A stretch of DNA of 39,766 nucleotides from Gnetum montanum. Taxonomy: Eukaryota > Streptophyta > Gnetopsida > Gnetales > Gnetaceae. The stretch spans positions 951,375-991,140 of the forward strand of contig MNCI01022307.1 of NCBI GenBank assembly GCA_015680685.1, given 5' to 3'. The notes under the pieces are model-generated. The model saw only the letters and a list, made by a program, of their open reading frames with translations. It had not been told where the DNA came from and did no database searches. How positions within the stretch are numbered: the first letter of the stretch is position 1; every line of letters begins with the position of its first letter. Shown here piece by piece: positions 1-10,276 of this stretch. A program made the translations under genes and the position numbers.

Positions 1-556
1 AGCCTAGGTAAGTAGCTCTCTTTATGATGCCTACGGGAGATTCGGACAGCCTCTTGTATTTGCGTTAGGCTTGTAGTGGCCAATAAGGGTTCATCATCAC
101 TAAGTAGGTTGTGATTTTGTAAGTTGGGATGATGTTGCCTTCGTTTATGTTGGCGTTCTTGATTTTCTTTGTGAGCTTGATTTTTAGTTCTACGTCAATC
201 CCTTGAAGGATAGTCATCCATGTCACAATCTAATGTTGAAGGAGTAGAGGAAGAGAAGGAACTGTAAAACTCGTTATAACTTTTGTAAGTCTTCCAATCA
301 TCCCCAAGTAAGTTCTTGTTAGTTATTGAGAAGGTCCTAGGCCTTTCAGCCTCCTCGTTCTATGGGATGTCTCATCCTCACTAGAGGTGTCAGAGTTGGA
401 TGATGAGAGTCTTTGAGTATCGTTGGGGTGTTCATAAACATAGGGGACTCCTGCATAAGGTTGAGTACTCCAATCTTCATTGTCATCTAATTCGTTGGTT
501 CTCGAATGAACTGCCTCACTAGATGTGGCATTATCATAGTCTTGTAGGAGAGGCAT
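1..556 (-). pseudogene. gag: Gag N-terminal region, family A left copy, partial
   Basis: Gag is the structural polyprotein that packages element RNA into cytoplasmic particles. The chosen start at 556 (MPLLQDYDNAT) corresponds to MPFLQDHDNAT at 37668 in the right copy. The first 77 residues are acidic and Ser/Asn-rich, and the frame stops at 323-325. A different frame then continues to the window edge and ends with DDEPLLATTSLTQIQEAVRI, which matches DDEPLLATTSLMQIQEDVRI in the right copy. A frameshift near 320 and an in-frame stop near 200 therefore separate two parts of one former reading frame. The capsid-like domain itself would lie beyond the left edge. Compared with the right copy, this copy keeps roughly 350 bp of N-terminal coding sequence that the right copy has lost. 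Confidence 0.8.
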
Positions 557-679
557 GGCTATGAAATTATGTGTGAATTTATGTGTGACTTCTAATAATT
601 ATTTTTTTCTTCTTAAAAGATATATTGTTAATTCCTATACAGCGAACTTGTATGATATAACTAATCTAGATAACTAGCA

Positions 680-700
680 CTATCCCCGGCAACGATGCCA
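680..700 (-). other. Primer binding site complementary to tRNA-Asp
   Basis: Read on the minus strand this is TGGCATCGTTGCCGGGGAT, one base from the LTR end. Plant tRNA-Asp (GUC) has a 3' end whose complement starts TGGCGCCGTTGCCGGGGAT, so 17 of 19 bases match; the two mismatches are GC to AT. This site primes minus-strand DNA synthesis, and tRNA-Asp priming is known for Athila-type elements. Confidence 0.85.
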
Positions 701-1414
701 ATGATGAGTGGCGAGGTATATCTACACTCAACCATACGAATACTAGCATTACACGTGCGATCCGATTGAACTCCACAGATAGACTAGTTTTGGTATCTAG
801 ACAGTTAGCCTTAGGTCACAGTTCGCTATCTTCCCACCTGGACTAGTATTAACTTGGTCACGTATGGTTTAGTCTAGAGTGAGGTGTATGATGGGTTTCT
901 AACCTAATGCTACTCCTGAAGGCAATGGAAAGTAATATTCACTAATCTAGGAGAGAGAGGGTGAGAGAATCTAAACTAGCCTAAGTGCGATAAGCATCCA
1001 TTCCTTAATTATTTGTACACACCTTGGACTTCGTGCACGACTACCACTGGGATTACCAAGCGTAGATCCTAGGTACGCTACTAGGTTACCAAGTAATCAC
1101 ACTTAAGTGCTCGTAATCAAGTCGTATTCATTCCGCATTTTAACAGGAGTTTAAGGGTGACAGAGAGATTAACTAGGAAAGCAATAAATAACAATTAATT
1201 AAATGATTAAGCTAAGTGAATGCTACAATGATGAAGTAATCTCAATCTTTATTTCCAGTCATGTGTGTGTCCAAGTACGTCACACTCAAATAAAGGATGT
1301 CGTACAATTACAATCACCACACTGCGGGCATACACGGAGAGGAAAAGGGTTGAAAAAGAGAAAATGAAAACTAAAATCAAAAATAACTCTAAACTGACTT
1401 ATTGGATCTGTCTA

Positions 1415-1428
1415 CCTCTTATTTATAG
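1415..1428 (-). promoter_or_regulatory. TATA box of family A LTR
   Basis: CTATAAATAAGAGG on the minus strand lies just downstream of the palindromic U3 array, where an LTR's core promoter is expected. Transcription would start roughly 30 bp farther on, toward lower coordinates, near 1390. The identical 14-mer occurs at 36268-36281 on the plus strand. Confidence 0.65.
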
Positions 1429-1440
1429 ATGAGAAGTTAG

Positions 1441-1542
1441 GCTGCGATATCGCGTACGCGATATTGCGTCGGCAGTGAGATCGTGGATGCAATATCACGG
1501 GTGTGATATCGTGGGTGCATTATCGTGGGTGCAATATCGCAG
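1441..1542 (-). repeat. Palindromic (A/G)ATATCG array in LTR U3
   Basis: About seven near-copies of a short unit built on the palindrome GCGATATCGC, with a GGGTGYRATATCGT spacing form in the later copies, lie directly upstream of the TATA box. They are CpG-rich in an AT-rich neighbourhood. The right copy has the same array at 36881-36984. A role as transcription-factor or silencing-related sites is inference. Confidence 0.7.
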
Positions 1543-1577
1543 TTGTTAGCAAATTCATGACTCATCAGACCCCTTCA

Positions 1578-1927
1578 TAGAATCAAAAAATGATTCTACA
1601 AGCTAGATCTATTTAGCAGTTTCTTTCCAAGATGATGTGGAGGAGATATTCTAATCCCTTTGTAGAACCAAAAAATGGTTCTATGAGTTGGTTCTACAAG
1701 CTGAGGTGGATTAAAATTCTTTTACACACATGTTCTAAAAACTATTTAACCTTAGTCCTACTAAGTCCCATTTAAAAAAAGGAAGCTGGTATGGTAGAAC
1801 TAATTTGAGCTATCTCTGTAAAGCTAAAATAAAGAGCTGAACTGGATTAAAGAACTATTTGAGAGCATGTGATGTTGAGTTGGCAAAGTCATTTCAAATA
1901 AACTAAGTAGAACCAAAAATGGTTCTA
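1578..1927. repeat. Three copies of palindrome TAGAAYCA-(A/T)n-TGRTTCTA
   Basis: Near-perfect palindromes lie at 1578-1598, 1663-1683 and 1908-1927. Each has 8-bp arms (TAGAACCA/TGGTTCTA, or TAGAATCA/TGATTCTA in the first) around an A-rich centre of 4-5 bases. The second and third are followed by further half-sites (GGTTCTACAAGCTGAGGTGG; CTAGTTCTATGTGTTGATGT). The arrangement, followed by a TATA-like CTATAAAG at 2018-2025, resembles an enhancer/promoter of an element reading plus-ward, but no element body is recognised. Confidence 0.65.
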
Positions 1928-2017
1928 CAAACTAGTTCTATGTGTTGATGTGGCAAGTAAACATTTCCCTAAGAAATATAAGATGAAAGGTCAAATTCTC
2001 ACAAGACGAAAATCCCA

Positions 2018-2025
2018 CTATAAAG
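2018..2025 (+). promoter_or_regulatory. Possible TATA box downstream of palindromic repeats
   Basis: CTATAAAG lies 91 bp after the last TAGAACCA palindrome, in a region rich in CAA/ACA (2030-2060). That is what a plant promoter and 5' leader can look like, but no reading frame or conserved transcript start supports it. Confidence 0.25.
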
Positions 2026-2080
2026 CCAAACCTACAACCAAGCTCAAAACACACAACAATACCATATAAAGTCTTGATTA

Positions 2081-2138
2081 GACTTCACGCACCTTCACCT
2101 TCAAGAAAGAGAATTGAGATTAAAGTGAAGGTTAAGTC
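2081..2138. repeat. Imperfect hairpin
   Basis: ACCTTCACCTT (2091-2101) pairs with AAAGTGAAGGT (2122-2132) with one mismatch, and flanking GACTT and AAGTC extend the stem. It lies downstream of the possible TATA box at 2018, so it could be in a leader. No function is assigned. Confidence 0.4.
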
Positions 2139-2150
2139 TTGTTAACCACC

Positions 2151-5100
2151 AATTATCTATGGTGATCATTTTCTTAATTGTTGTAAAAAACCCTATATAA
2201 AATTTTGTTTTCTCATGTGACTACATTCGATTAACATTTTCTTACATTGCCCTTTTATCCCATGTTATAAATATATATACAAGGATGTATAAAATGGAGT
2301 GTGTTTGCTTCCATCCTTCTTGTGTTAGCTGCTTTCCCATTCTCTTTTCTCGTTTTAGTTATGTAATTTTCTCATCTAGCTTTTATTTTATAGCTGTGAT
2401 GCTAATGATACAAGAGGTAGTTTCTTGCTGGGGATCTTTTAGTTACCCACCATGATGTATTTTGTTGATTTATTTAGCTGTTCTGATTTTCCACAAATAA
2501 TCTGGGGCATCACATGATGAAGTAGAGAGGGAAATAGGTTAAGGCCCCATTGTTCCTTAAAATTACTAAACGTGAGGTTCTTAACCATCTTAACTGTATC
2601 ATGGTCCCCAAGGCACGGAAAAGGAAGCAGGGAAATTAGCAACCTTGAGACCTCACTCACACACCCCGATTTTCAAGAGAAGTTTGAAAAGCAGTTCTAT
2701 TCAATGTTTAGCAGCAACAAGTAAAAGCTGCAATGCACTCTCCTGCCAAAAGAAAGGAATCATTTAATAGCAGTGCAGCTACAGCATTGCTTGTGACAAG
2801 TTCGAGAATATGATTTTTCTGTATTTCCTTCCTGACCTAAAGAGAATGACTGTTTCTACGGAAGGAATCCTTTTGGGAAAGTCTTTTCAGAAAAAACTAA
2901 ATAAAGTACCAGTCAACTGTACACAGCGCGAGAAGGTAAGGATTCACAATTGGGAAATGGGAAAGCATCCTACAACTCAAAGTTCCAGCATTATCTCTTT
3001 CAACACAAGAATATTTGACCGAAAAAATTGATTTAAAAACATGATTTATGCATTGAAATCATGATTCACGGTACCCGGTCCATGAAGCACTCTTTATAAT
3101 TGATTGTTAATATTAGCATTCCTCAGCTGCCCTGGAACGCCATGTCAGCAACGCGTATTTTTGTCTTACTTTTTAATGGACACTGTTCAGTCTTATTCAT
3201 TATTTTCCGAATATCTATATATGTGTACTTATTTGTCTTCCTGCATTTTTAAACATGTAATTACTTAATTATTTCATCAACTAAGATAATTGTTTGTTAC
3301 ATTTTCTTGTAATCACATTCACAGAGATTTCAAAGAAGTTGCGTCTCGGACTTGAGTTCCACCTGTTTTGTAATAATAGAAAGTGATTTGACTGTAGAGA
3401 GTGCAGACTTGCAGAGGTTTAAAAAATAAAAAGGAAATTGCGTTCTAGAAGAGAGTGAAAAATGCAGATGAGAAAGAACCAGAAATAAGAAATTTGGCGA
3501 TTGCGAAGAAAGTGGGCCACGTTGACCTTGACAAATGCAGATATTATTGGGTCATCTGTCTACTTGCAAGTTACTTTTATTTTTGTTTGTTTTCTTAATG
3601 ATGATCACAAGTGGCCTTTCTGCCTTTTATCTGACATATCCTTGTTTCCTGGAAAGAATCTCTGTTCTGGTATTGCAACCGACTAAGAAGCAAGAAGTTA
3701 AAACCATATTCATTTTGCAGTGCAGAATAATGTGCTATGCCTAATGTTGCCGAGTGCTCCGGGTTCCAGTTTAAATTAATTAATCATTGTTTGTGTAAAT
3801 ATGCCTACATAGATCCTTTTTATTATGAAATTATTCTTCAGTTATTGCTCAAAGGATGACAGTGATACTCGGCAACTTAAACCGAATTTTTTAATTCAAA
3901 CCCAGAGTATCTTTGGTGGAAAAATCGTAATCGTTATGTTGCAAATGAAATAAGTTGTTTAACAAACCTTCTGCTCCCTCTCAGTTTTGCTGCTTCAAAC
4001 TTCACACTCTGTTTTGTAAGGACTAAGAAAGAAAATTAACTATTCGAGTAAATGCATTCCTTTTTCACTTCAACAATGAGTATTTCCACTGCCATAATAA
4101 ATTTAAGCATAAAAGTTCCATGATGATGTTGTATTTTAAGCGGTTCTGACACCGGTTTGTGTTTTTAATCTTGAAAATGGTAAGAATAATTGGATGGGAA
4201 ACAATTTAATTATACTAAGACATGTACCCATAGGAAATATCGCCTCATGTGTCACTTCAACAGGCAACCTTTAGGTTGCAATCCTTGTCAAAAAAATAAA
4301 ATGATCAATTAAGCTACCTCTCATTGCTGAAAAGTTATCAAAATAATAAGTCACTTCTACATCAAAGCAGAGCCCCTAATCATAATAAATGTCTTTCTAC
4401 TCTGTTCATATATTTATAGTCTACACTGTAATATATCACGCATTTGGGTTAGAGGATATGGTAAAAACAGTGTAATGTCTCACGCATTTTTCCCAACAAG
4501 GATACAAACGCATTGCATTTCATATTTCATGGTAATTACAGTTGCGTTGAACAGTATTATTTCTAACTGAGCTATCACACCGTTAACGGGCTAATCGTTA
4601 TGACGCTGGCAACATCACAAGAAAACTTTCTTGAGTAAAATCATGGGTTATGACATCATAGCAGAACTCCCAAGAAAACTTTTGATTAAAAAATTGTTCT
4701 TAAAGGTAATGAAATAAATGGGTTCGGGGAGCTTTGATGATGTAGATGATTCATGCTTACAGCATTAGAAATTACCGGATTGTTGTCTTTATCACATGGA
4801 TGATGGAAATGCAGTTTTTATAAAACAACTTTCATATGCATTTAGTGGGTTGTAGCTCATAATATGCCATTCCTCCTTTCCTTTGTCCCACCAATATCCA
4901 GTCAACTTTTCATAAGATTGATCTCTTTACTACCGGAATTACAGGGTTTCCACTGAATTTCCTAATCATGGCTGCATTATATTATATTTGTACTCTTATT
5001 TTAATTAATGATGGTCTCTTCAATGCCACGACCATACTTAATGGTGTCTTTTTTTATCTACGTCTGACAAGTGATGGTCCCGATTCCCACCAACCATTTC

Positions 5101-5300
5101 TTATCTTTCATTGGTAATTATGGGGTCAAAATACTCATTAACAATAACTACAATGATAATCACATCCAGCAAGATACACAGTAAAAGCAAATGTGACAAG
5201 CTAATTATTTCAAAGGACGAAGCAGCAGCCTAATTTGACAGTAGTTTGTTGAGGAATATAATGAAAGTGAGAAGTGACAATGAAAATTGTGACATTTGTT
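2151..5300. other. No recognisable gene
   Basis: This 3.1-kb stretch holds only short open frames (for example 2439-2660 minus, 2810-3031 plus and 3501-3744 plus) without motifs I recognise or codon patterns that stand out. It is less AT-extreme than the centre of the window and shows no LTR, terminal repeat or poly-A tract that would mark an element. It could be old intergenic DNA or introns of a host gene. Confidence 0.4.
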
Positions 5301-5384
5301 TTAAAAAATTAAAGCAATTGCAAAGCAAAGCATATTCATGGACCGAGGTGACAAGTCTGCTTTATTCTGCAAAGGTTCCTGCCT

Positions 5385-5440
5385 GCCCGCCCTAACCTGC
5401 CACTATAAATTGGGCAATGGTTTTTCTCCATACTCCATGG
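5385..5440 (+). promoter_or_regulatory. Possible Pol II promoter in a GC-richer island
   Basis: CACTATAAATTGGG (TATA core at 5404-5409) follows a C-rich stretch (CCTGCCCGCCCTAACCTGCC) and is followed about 25-30 bp later by TCTCCATACTCC, a pyrimidine-rich start-like sequence. The plant telo-box AAACCCTAA occurs downstream at 5704 and 6004. An open frame of 94 codons (5338-5622) overlaps it but starts upstream of the TATA box, so it is probably chance. No definite coding exon follows. Confidence 0.3.
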
Positions 5441-5577
5441 CCATACCAAGAATGCAATACAATGGCTGGCTGGTTTTCTGCGCGAGAGAGGGGGTACCAG
5501 TCACTTCCCACAATTGCCATGATTTTTTTTTCTTTCCTTCTTGTGGGATTGATTGGTACCTCTCTCCTGCTCAGATG

Positions 5578-6182
5578 ACCTCCTTGTCTTTAGGATTCAG
5601 ATCATTTCTGACAACTTGCTAACTTGCTATATTGCTTTAGTCTGTTCAATTGGTATTTCTGTGCTTGTTTAGTGTGTATTTCCTTTTCTCTATAATCCAT
5701 TGAAAACCCTAATTACAGAAAACGTTGAATTTGCTAAGGCTTTGTCTAAATTTCAATGTTGAAGAAATATGAGCGGTGAATTTTTCCAGTTTGCTGCTGC
5801 TTGTGGTAACTATGTTAAAGACCTTTTCATTATGTTGCAGATGAAGAATAAAATCAATAAATACCATTATGAACCTTGTCTTTAATATTCAGAGAATTTT
5901 GTTTTCAAGCATCAGTTGCTAACTTGCTATATTGCTTTAGTCTGTTAAATTGGTATTCCTGTGCTTCTTGTGCATTCCTTTTTGCTATAATCCATACTTT
6001 GAAAACCCTAATTACAAGAAACGTTGAATTTGGCAGGCCTTTGCCAAATTTCAATGTTGAAGAAATATGAGTGGTGAATTTTTGCATTTTTTGCTAGTTT
6101 ACTGCTGTTTGCAGTTACTGTGTTAAGGAATTTTTTATTATGTTGCAGATTAAGAATAAAATCAACAAATATCATGATGAAG
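5578..6182 (+). repeat. Tandem duplication, about 300-bp unit, two copies
   Basis: Copy 1 (5578-5873) and copy 2 (5878-6181) align along their length. The 20-base block TTGCTAACTTGCTATATTGC occurs in both, exactly 300 bp apart (5617 and 5917). Each copy carries AAAACCCTAATTACA, a block ATTTCAATGTTGAAGAAATA, and near its end TTATGTTGCAG followed by ATKAAGAATAAAATCAA. TTATGTTGCAG is a good plant splice acceptor. In copy 2 it is followed 46 bp later by CAG/GTAAG, a good donor, so a duplicated small exon is possible. The encoded product is not recognised. Confidence 0.75.
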
Positions 6183-6261
6183 GAAGCTTACCAGTAAGAT
6201 TAGTTTTGATTTTTTAAAGCCTCAGATCACTTCTGTCCTTGCTAAGATAATTTATCGTGTG

Positions 6262-6320
6262 AGTTTTTTGATTAAGGCGTCTACGGTGTATCTTGTATTT
6301 AAGTCGTAGGTTCAATCCCA
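6262..6320 (+). repeat. tRNA-derived SINE-like fragment
   Basis: An A-box-like TTGATTAAGGCGT (6268-6280) is followed by a B-box-like AGGTTCAATCCC (6308-6319). The distance fits the Pol III promoter inside a tRNA. No cloverleaf acceptor stem closes around them, so this is not a tRNA gene. A decayed SINE head is the likeliest reading; poly-A tail and target duplication are not visible. Confidence 0.4.
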
Positions 6321-6339
6321 ATAAGCTAGATCTAGATAC

Positions 6340-9300
6340 ACTGGCACAAAACTAAACTGGTCAAGTAAATCTGTTAATAAGAATGAAAAGTCTGCGTCTT
6401 TGATCTGCCTTGGTACGATGGTTCTGCTAGATAAAAGCTTTGAAGAAAAAGCAACAGGTTTTCACGCTTAGTTGATAAATTACAGATTCAATATCGCAGG
6501 ATAACTTTCAAAAATAGCGAGGAAACGTTTCAGATCTGTACTGCTTGATATTGAAATTGAGATTGAAGAAGTATAACGAGATATTTTGAGATGTATTTCA
6601 CATGATCGAGTTTCTGCGGTTTCAATATCAGTTTTCGCCATTCAGCTCGAGTTTCTTTATATCAAGGTCTGCAATTTTTGTCGAGGTTGTGAAACCAGTA
6701 ATTTGCTGAAGATGTTTTCTATTAGTTTCCTTTTTTCAACTCCTATTAAGAATTGATGCTTTTATTAATGCAGCAGCATAGGGATATCTATTTTCAGCAT
6801 TTTACGGTTTCAGCGCTTTACGATTTTCACTGAATATTGCAGAAACGATCAATCTTGACAATTAAATGATAGAATCTGGAAGATATATATTCACTGTTTT
6901 TTTCGTATGATGTATTCCTTTTCATTTAGGATAGATGAGATCCCAGAAAATATGTTTGATTTGTTTTTTAATGGCATTTTGAAAACTTATAGCATATCTT
7001 TTTCTAAGTTCAATACACTCAAAGGAAGTAATAAAATTTCACTTTCAATTTAATCAAACAGCAAAGTAGTCCATAATCTAAATCTTTATATTAATTTTTA
7101 AAATTTAATATGTTGTTTGATGCTGATTCTTATTCAACCTATTTCAGTTATAATTGAATTTCAAAATTATTATTAAAAAGAAAACATGTTAGAGTTAACT
7201 TCAGCAGTTACAACTTTTCCCTTATTAATTTTTTGTCATTTAAATCTGATTTTTGCTCGTCTTTATTTTGATTTTCTTCATCTAATTTTTAAAACTTACT
7301 TACAGATCTGATACCATCTTTCAAATTTCAATCCAGTGAAGGTTAGGTTACTTTAATATCCAGCTTACTTTAACGTAATCTTTGTTAACTTAAAATCTAT
7401 TTTAAAAACAATCTTTTATTACTTAAAAGAAAGTAGGATTTTTTATATTTTAAACATATCTCATAGCTATGGGGTGCAGTGAAGAGAAGAAATAAGTTTG
7501 ATAGTAGAGATATATTGAAGAATATTCTTCAATGATAATATTAAAAAATTTATTATCTTTAAGGTCTCAAATTTAATATTAAATTTCTTGCAGCATTTAC
7601 CAAAGTAAATATCCTTCTTGTAACATTGGCTCCATAACTAGTATAGGAGTCTCTAGCAAATCTTTGCTTATTTTTTAACTTTTTTTACGAGAACCTAGCC
7701 TTGTAACCTTACTCTTGTATTAGTAGTTATAATAAAAAAAAATTATACAAGTGCAATCCTATGATGATATCATGAAAAGGTATTTGTATTTTTTTTATAA
7801 TTTATAAATTTAATGTATTTTATAAGTAAATAATAATAATAAAAGTAACCTTAAAAACTAATAAAATTGTGTTGTAATCCCTTGATACAGGTTTTGCATA
7901 TATTCTAATAAGATAGGTGCACCACCACTCATGAAACTAGATAAATATAATTTGCAACCATGTTCTTGAGGGCCCAAACTATGATGTATACGCTTAGCCA
8001 ACTAACATATGAAGACTTTATCATAAATGCAATACATAATAAAAATAATTAAATAAATTTTAAAAAAGGTACTTTTGTAAACATTTTGATTTGTACTTTT
8101 GCTGAAAAATCATGTAAGTATTTAAAGTTACATTTCATATACAACATAAAAAATGGTACCAAAAATAATAGAACATAAGACTTAAAAAAATTATATGTAA
8201 AACATAGAATACAAACCAAACTTGCAAGTACAATAATATATTACAGTTTCACTATATTAAATATTCCCACAACACTTTGATTTACTCTCCCTAAATTAGT
8301 GAGATTTTGAACACTTAATTTACAATACAAGAATCAAAATACCAATTCTTTTAAAACAAATTTATAAGAATTCAAAAAGATAGAGATGCCACTATATAAA
8401 TAATTCATTTTAATATGCATAAATAAAGATCATTTGTAAAAAGGCTTTAAAGATAGATAAGCAACCAAGACAATCCATTTAATATTTAAATATATAAAAG
8501 AGTTTACTATCACAACCATGCTAGTTAAAGTGCTTTATGCCTAGGTAGCAGGTAACTTGCTAAAGCATCCAAGGTAAAATGTTTTCTTATAGAATCACCC
8601 ACTCACAATGCCAAAGCTACCAAAGACTTATAAGGTAGTCCTCCCCAAGGTAAATAATTTTCCTTTACATCCTTATGCATCTAATCACAGAAGACATCCA
8701 TGAATTTTTAACAACTAGTAAGGTATCAGTTTCAAAAGCTAGTCCATCTTTGAATACTTGGATCTCAACCTACAATTTACCTTAGCCTCAATTCCTACAA
8801 CATACAATGGTAAATTAGTATATAGAAGAAAAAGATGAAAAACAACACATGAACAATAAAGATAGAGATGGGATGATGTTATATTATCAAAATCCTAGTG
8901 AACGTTTCAATTATCTCATGAAGCATGTAAACCTTTATTGTACCTAACAAGGGATTATCCACTATTTTCATTATTACTACTTATGCAATATGGTAAGAAT
9001 AGACCTCCAAGTCCACTTTCAAAGTGCATAGTTACATCGTCCCTTCCACTAGCAACTATCCTTAATTATTCATTAGTCTAACCATTGATGAAATCAAATT
9101 GAAATGATGTATTACAACCATCTAAAATCTAAGAAGTTTTAATTTTCTTTTTTCTTTTTAATTCAATGCATGTATGAATGGTATGTTCTTCTTTATCCAT
9201 TTTCATTTTTCTTTATTTTTTTCTTATTTGTCATTTCTATTTATTACTATGATTCTCATCATCATAATCTCCTTATATTTAATTTTTTTTAATTCTAGAA

Positions 9301-9390
9301 GGAAGAAGATCTTTTCATGTTATATTAACATCCTTGAAGATGCTAAAACTACTTAGATAATTTTGGCTGAGAGGCCAACTACCAATCATA
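6340..9390. other. AT-rich DNA without recognisable gene
   Basis: Only short frames occur (for example 9174-9356 plus, a T-rich hydrophobic frame without motifs). I see no LTR ends, no RT, transposase or helicase motifs on either strand, and no array. It includes long A/T runs (7730-7870, 8040-8190). Confidence 0.4.
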
Positions 9391-9394
9391 GATT

Positions 9395-9493
9395 GGTAAT
9401 GCTAAAATTAATATTTCATCTATAATGCTCTAAGGAGAGGCTATCGGTAATGCTATATATAATATTTCATTCATAATGCCTTAGGAAGAGGCT
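9395..9493 (+). repeat. Two-copy direct repeat, 51-bp period
   Basis: Copies at 9395-9442 and 9446-9493 both read GGTAATGCTA, an AT-rich centre with AATATTTCAT, then ATAATGC, AGG and GAGGCT. The second differs by a few substitutions. Confidence 0.65.
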
Positions 9494-9494
9494 C

Positions 9495-9810
9495 TAATTG
9501 AGAAGACATCCATGAATTGAGAAGACATATCTTCTAATTGTAAGATGTCTTGGACAAGAAATCTTGCTAGTTGAGAAGAGGTCTTGTCCCTAAAGGAGAC
9601 ATCTTTCCTAAGAGTTGGGATTTTGTAAAAGATGTCTTTCCAATGTTAGAGATGACTCGTACGGCCAAGGAAACTTCTGAAAATACCTGTCCCAATTTGG
9701 AGAATAGCTAAAACACTAAGGAAAAGGATGGAAACATCTAGGGAGAAGGTGAAAAGACTCAAGAAACATCTGAAGAGCCTCAAATAAAGTTAATAAAAGG
9801 TTTATAGATT
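9495..9810 (+). pseudogene. Possible decayed acidic coding fragment
   Basis: Between about 9600 and 9810 one plus frame stays nearly open (two stops) and reads Lys/Glu/Thr-rich, including FVKDVFPMLEMTRTAKETSE. Composition here is more balanced than in the flanks. No family is recognised; it could be a fragment of an element's first reading frame. Weak call. Confidence 0.2.
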
Positions 9811-10089
9811 TCTTATCTTTTGATATGACATAAATTTTTTTGTATTTATCATTGTTGATGACCATGAGTAAGAAGAAAGCTCTTGAGTGTGAGGAGAGCT
9901 AAGCAAAAAAGGATGTGTGAGCACATTGAGTAAGTGCAATTGGTGTTGCAGCTTCAGGATCAACTTGTGTTATGTTAGTCTATGTGTTCTATTTTCTTTT
10001 GTCTTACTTATAAGTTGAGATCTCTATCCCGGTTTATGGAAGAAATTCTCTATTGGTTGTATCTTGCATTGAGAATAGTCATTGTGTGG

Positions 10090-10112
10090 TTGTAGAGCCT
10101 CATGCTCTACAA
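10090..10112. repeat. Perfect 9-bp hairpin
   Basis: TTGTAGAGC and GCTCTACAA flank a five-base loop CTCAT. It lies about 190 bp before the first Helitron-like codons. No CTRR or T-run follows that would make it a Helitron end or a Pol III stop. Confidence 0.5.
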
Positions 10113-10276
10113 TATCGTGTGAGTATGATAGGTTTTGGATGTTTGTGGGTTTTGAGAACCCTGTTGTAATCTTCTAATAAATTAATTAAAGATAGATAGT
10201 TTTTTTGTTTTCTAGCAAAAAGTTTTATCTTTACATAATATCTGGATTTAGTATTCAAAGGTGATTTATTTGTAGA

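Larger units (their letters stand above)
1..1567 (-). mobile_element. Ty3/Gypsy LTR retrotransposon, family A, left copy (5' part only)
   Basis: On the minus strand the order is 5' LTR (1567 to 702), tRNA-Asp primer binding site (700 to 680), untranslated leader (679 to 557) and the N-terminal part of gag (556 to 1), which leaves the window. The same order and recognisably the same sequence occur on the plus strand at 36857-39766, so both copies belong to one family. The LTR has matching inverted ends (TGATGAGT and ACTCATCA). The primer binding site for tRNA-Asp and the gag type fit the Athila/Tat part of Ty3/Gypsy; the clade is inference because pol is outside the window. Confidence 0.88.
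702..1567 (-). repeat. 5' LTR of family A left copy (866 bp)
   Basis: The LTR runs on the minus strand from TGATGAGTCATG (1567) to CGCCACTCATCA (702), giving an 8-bp terminal inverted repeat TGATGAGT/ACTCATCA. Its U3 end holds a palindromic GATATC-type array (1441-1542), followed by a TATA box (1415-1428) and a long R-U5. The LTR at 36857-37524 aligns along its whole length except for about 200 bp that it lacks, and the LTR at 33880-34731 is an older relative. The 5-bp flank outside the LTR is GACCC (1568-1572); its target-site partner would be outside the window. Confidence 0.88.

Noticed and set aside
1441-1542. CRISPR-like array of short repeats
   Set aside because: Units are imperfect, closely spaced, lack unique spacers of constant length and lie in a retrotransposon LTR of a plant.
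2439-2660. 73-codon minus-strand open frame (MSEVSRLLISLLPFPCLG)
   Set aside because: No recognised motif and no neighbouring exon with good splice signals; could be an exon fragment but not supportable.
5338-5622. 94-codon open frame starting MDRGDKSALFCKGSC
   Set aside because: It begins upstream of the TATA-like box it spans, contains a homopolymeric Phe run from a T tract and matches no family I know; probably chance.
6262-6320. tRNA gene
   Set aside because: A and B boxes are present but no acceptor or anticodon stem can be formed.
9174-9356. Hydrophobic 60-codon open frame
   Set aside because: Phe/Ile/Leu content comes from T-rich DNA and not from a membrane protein.
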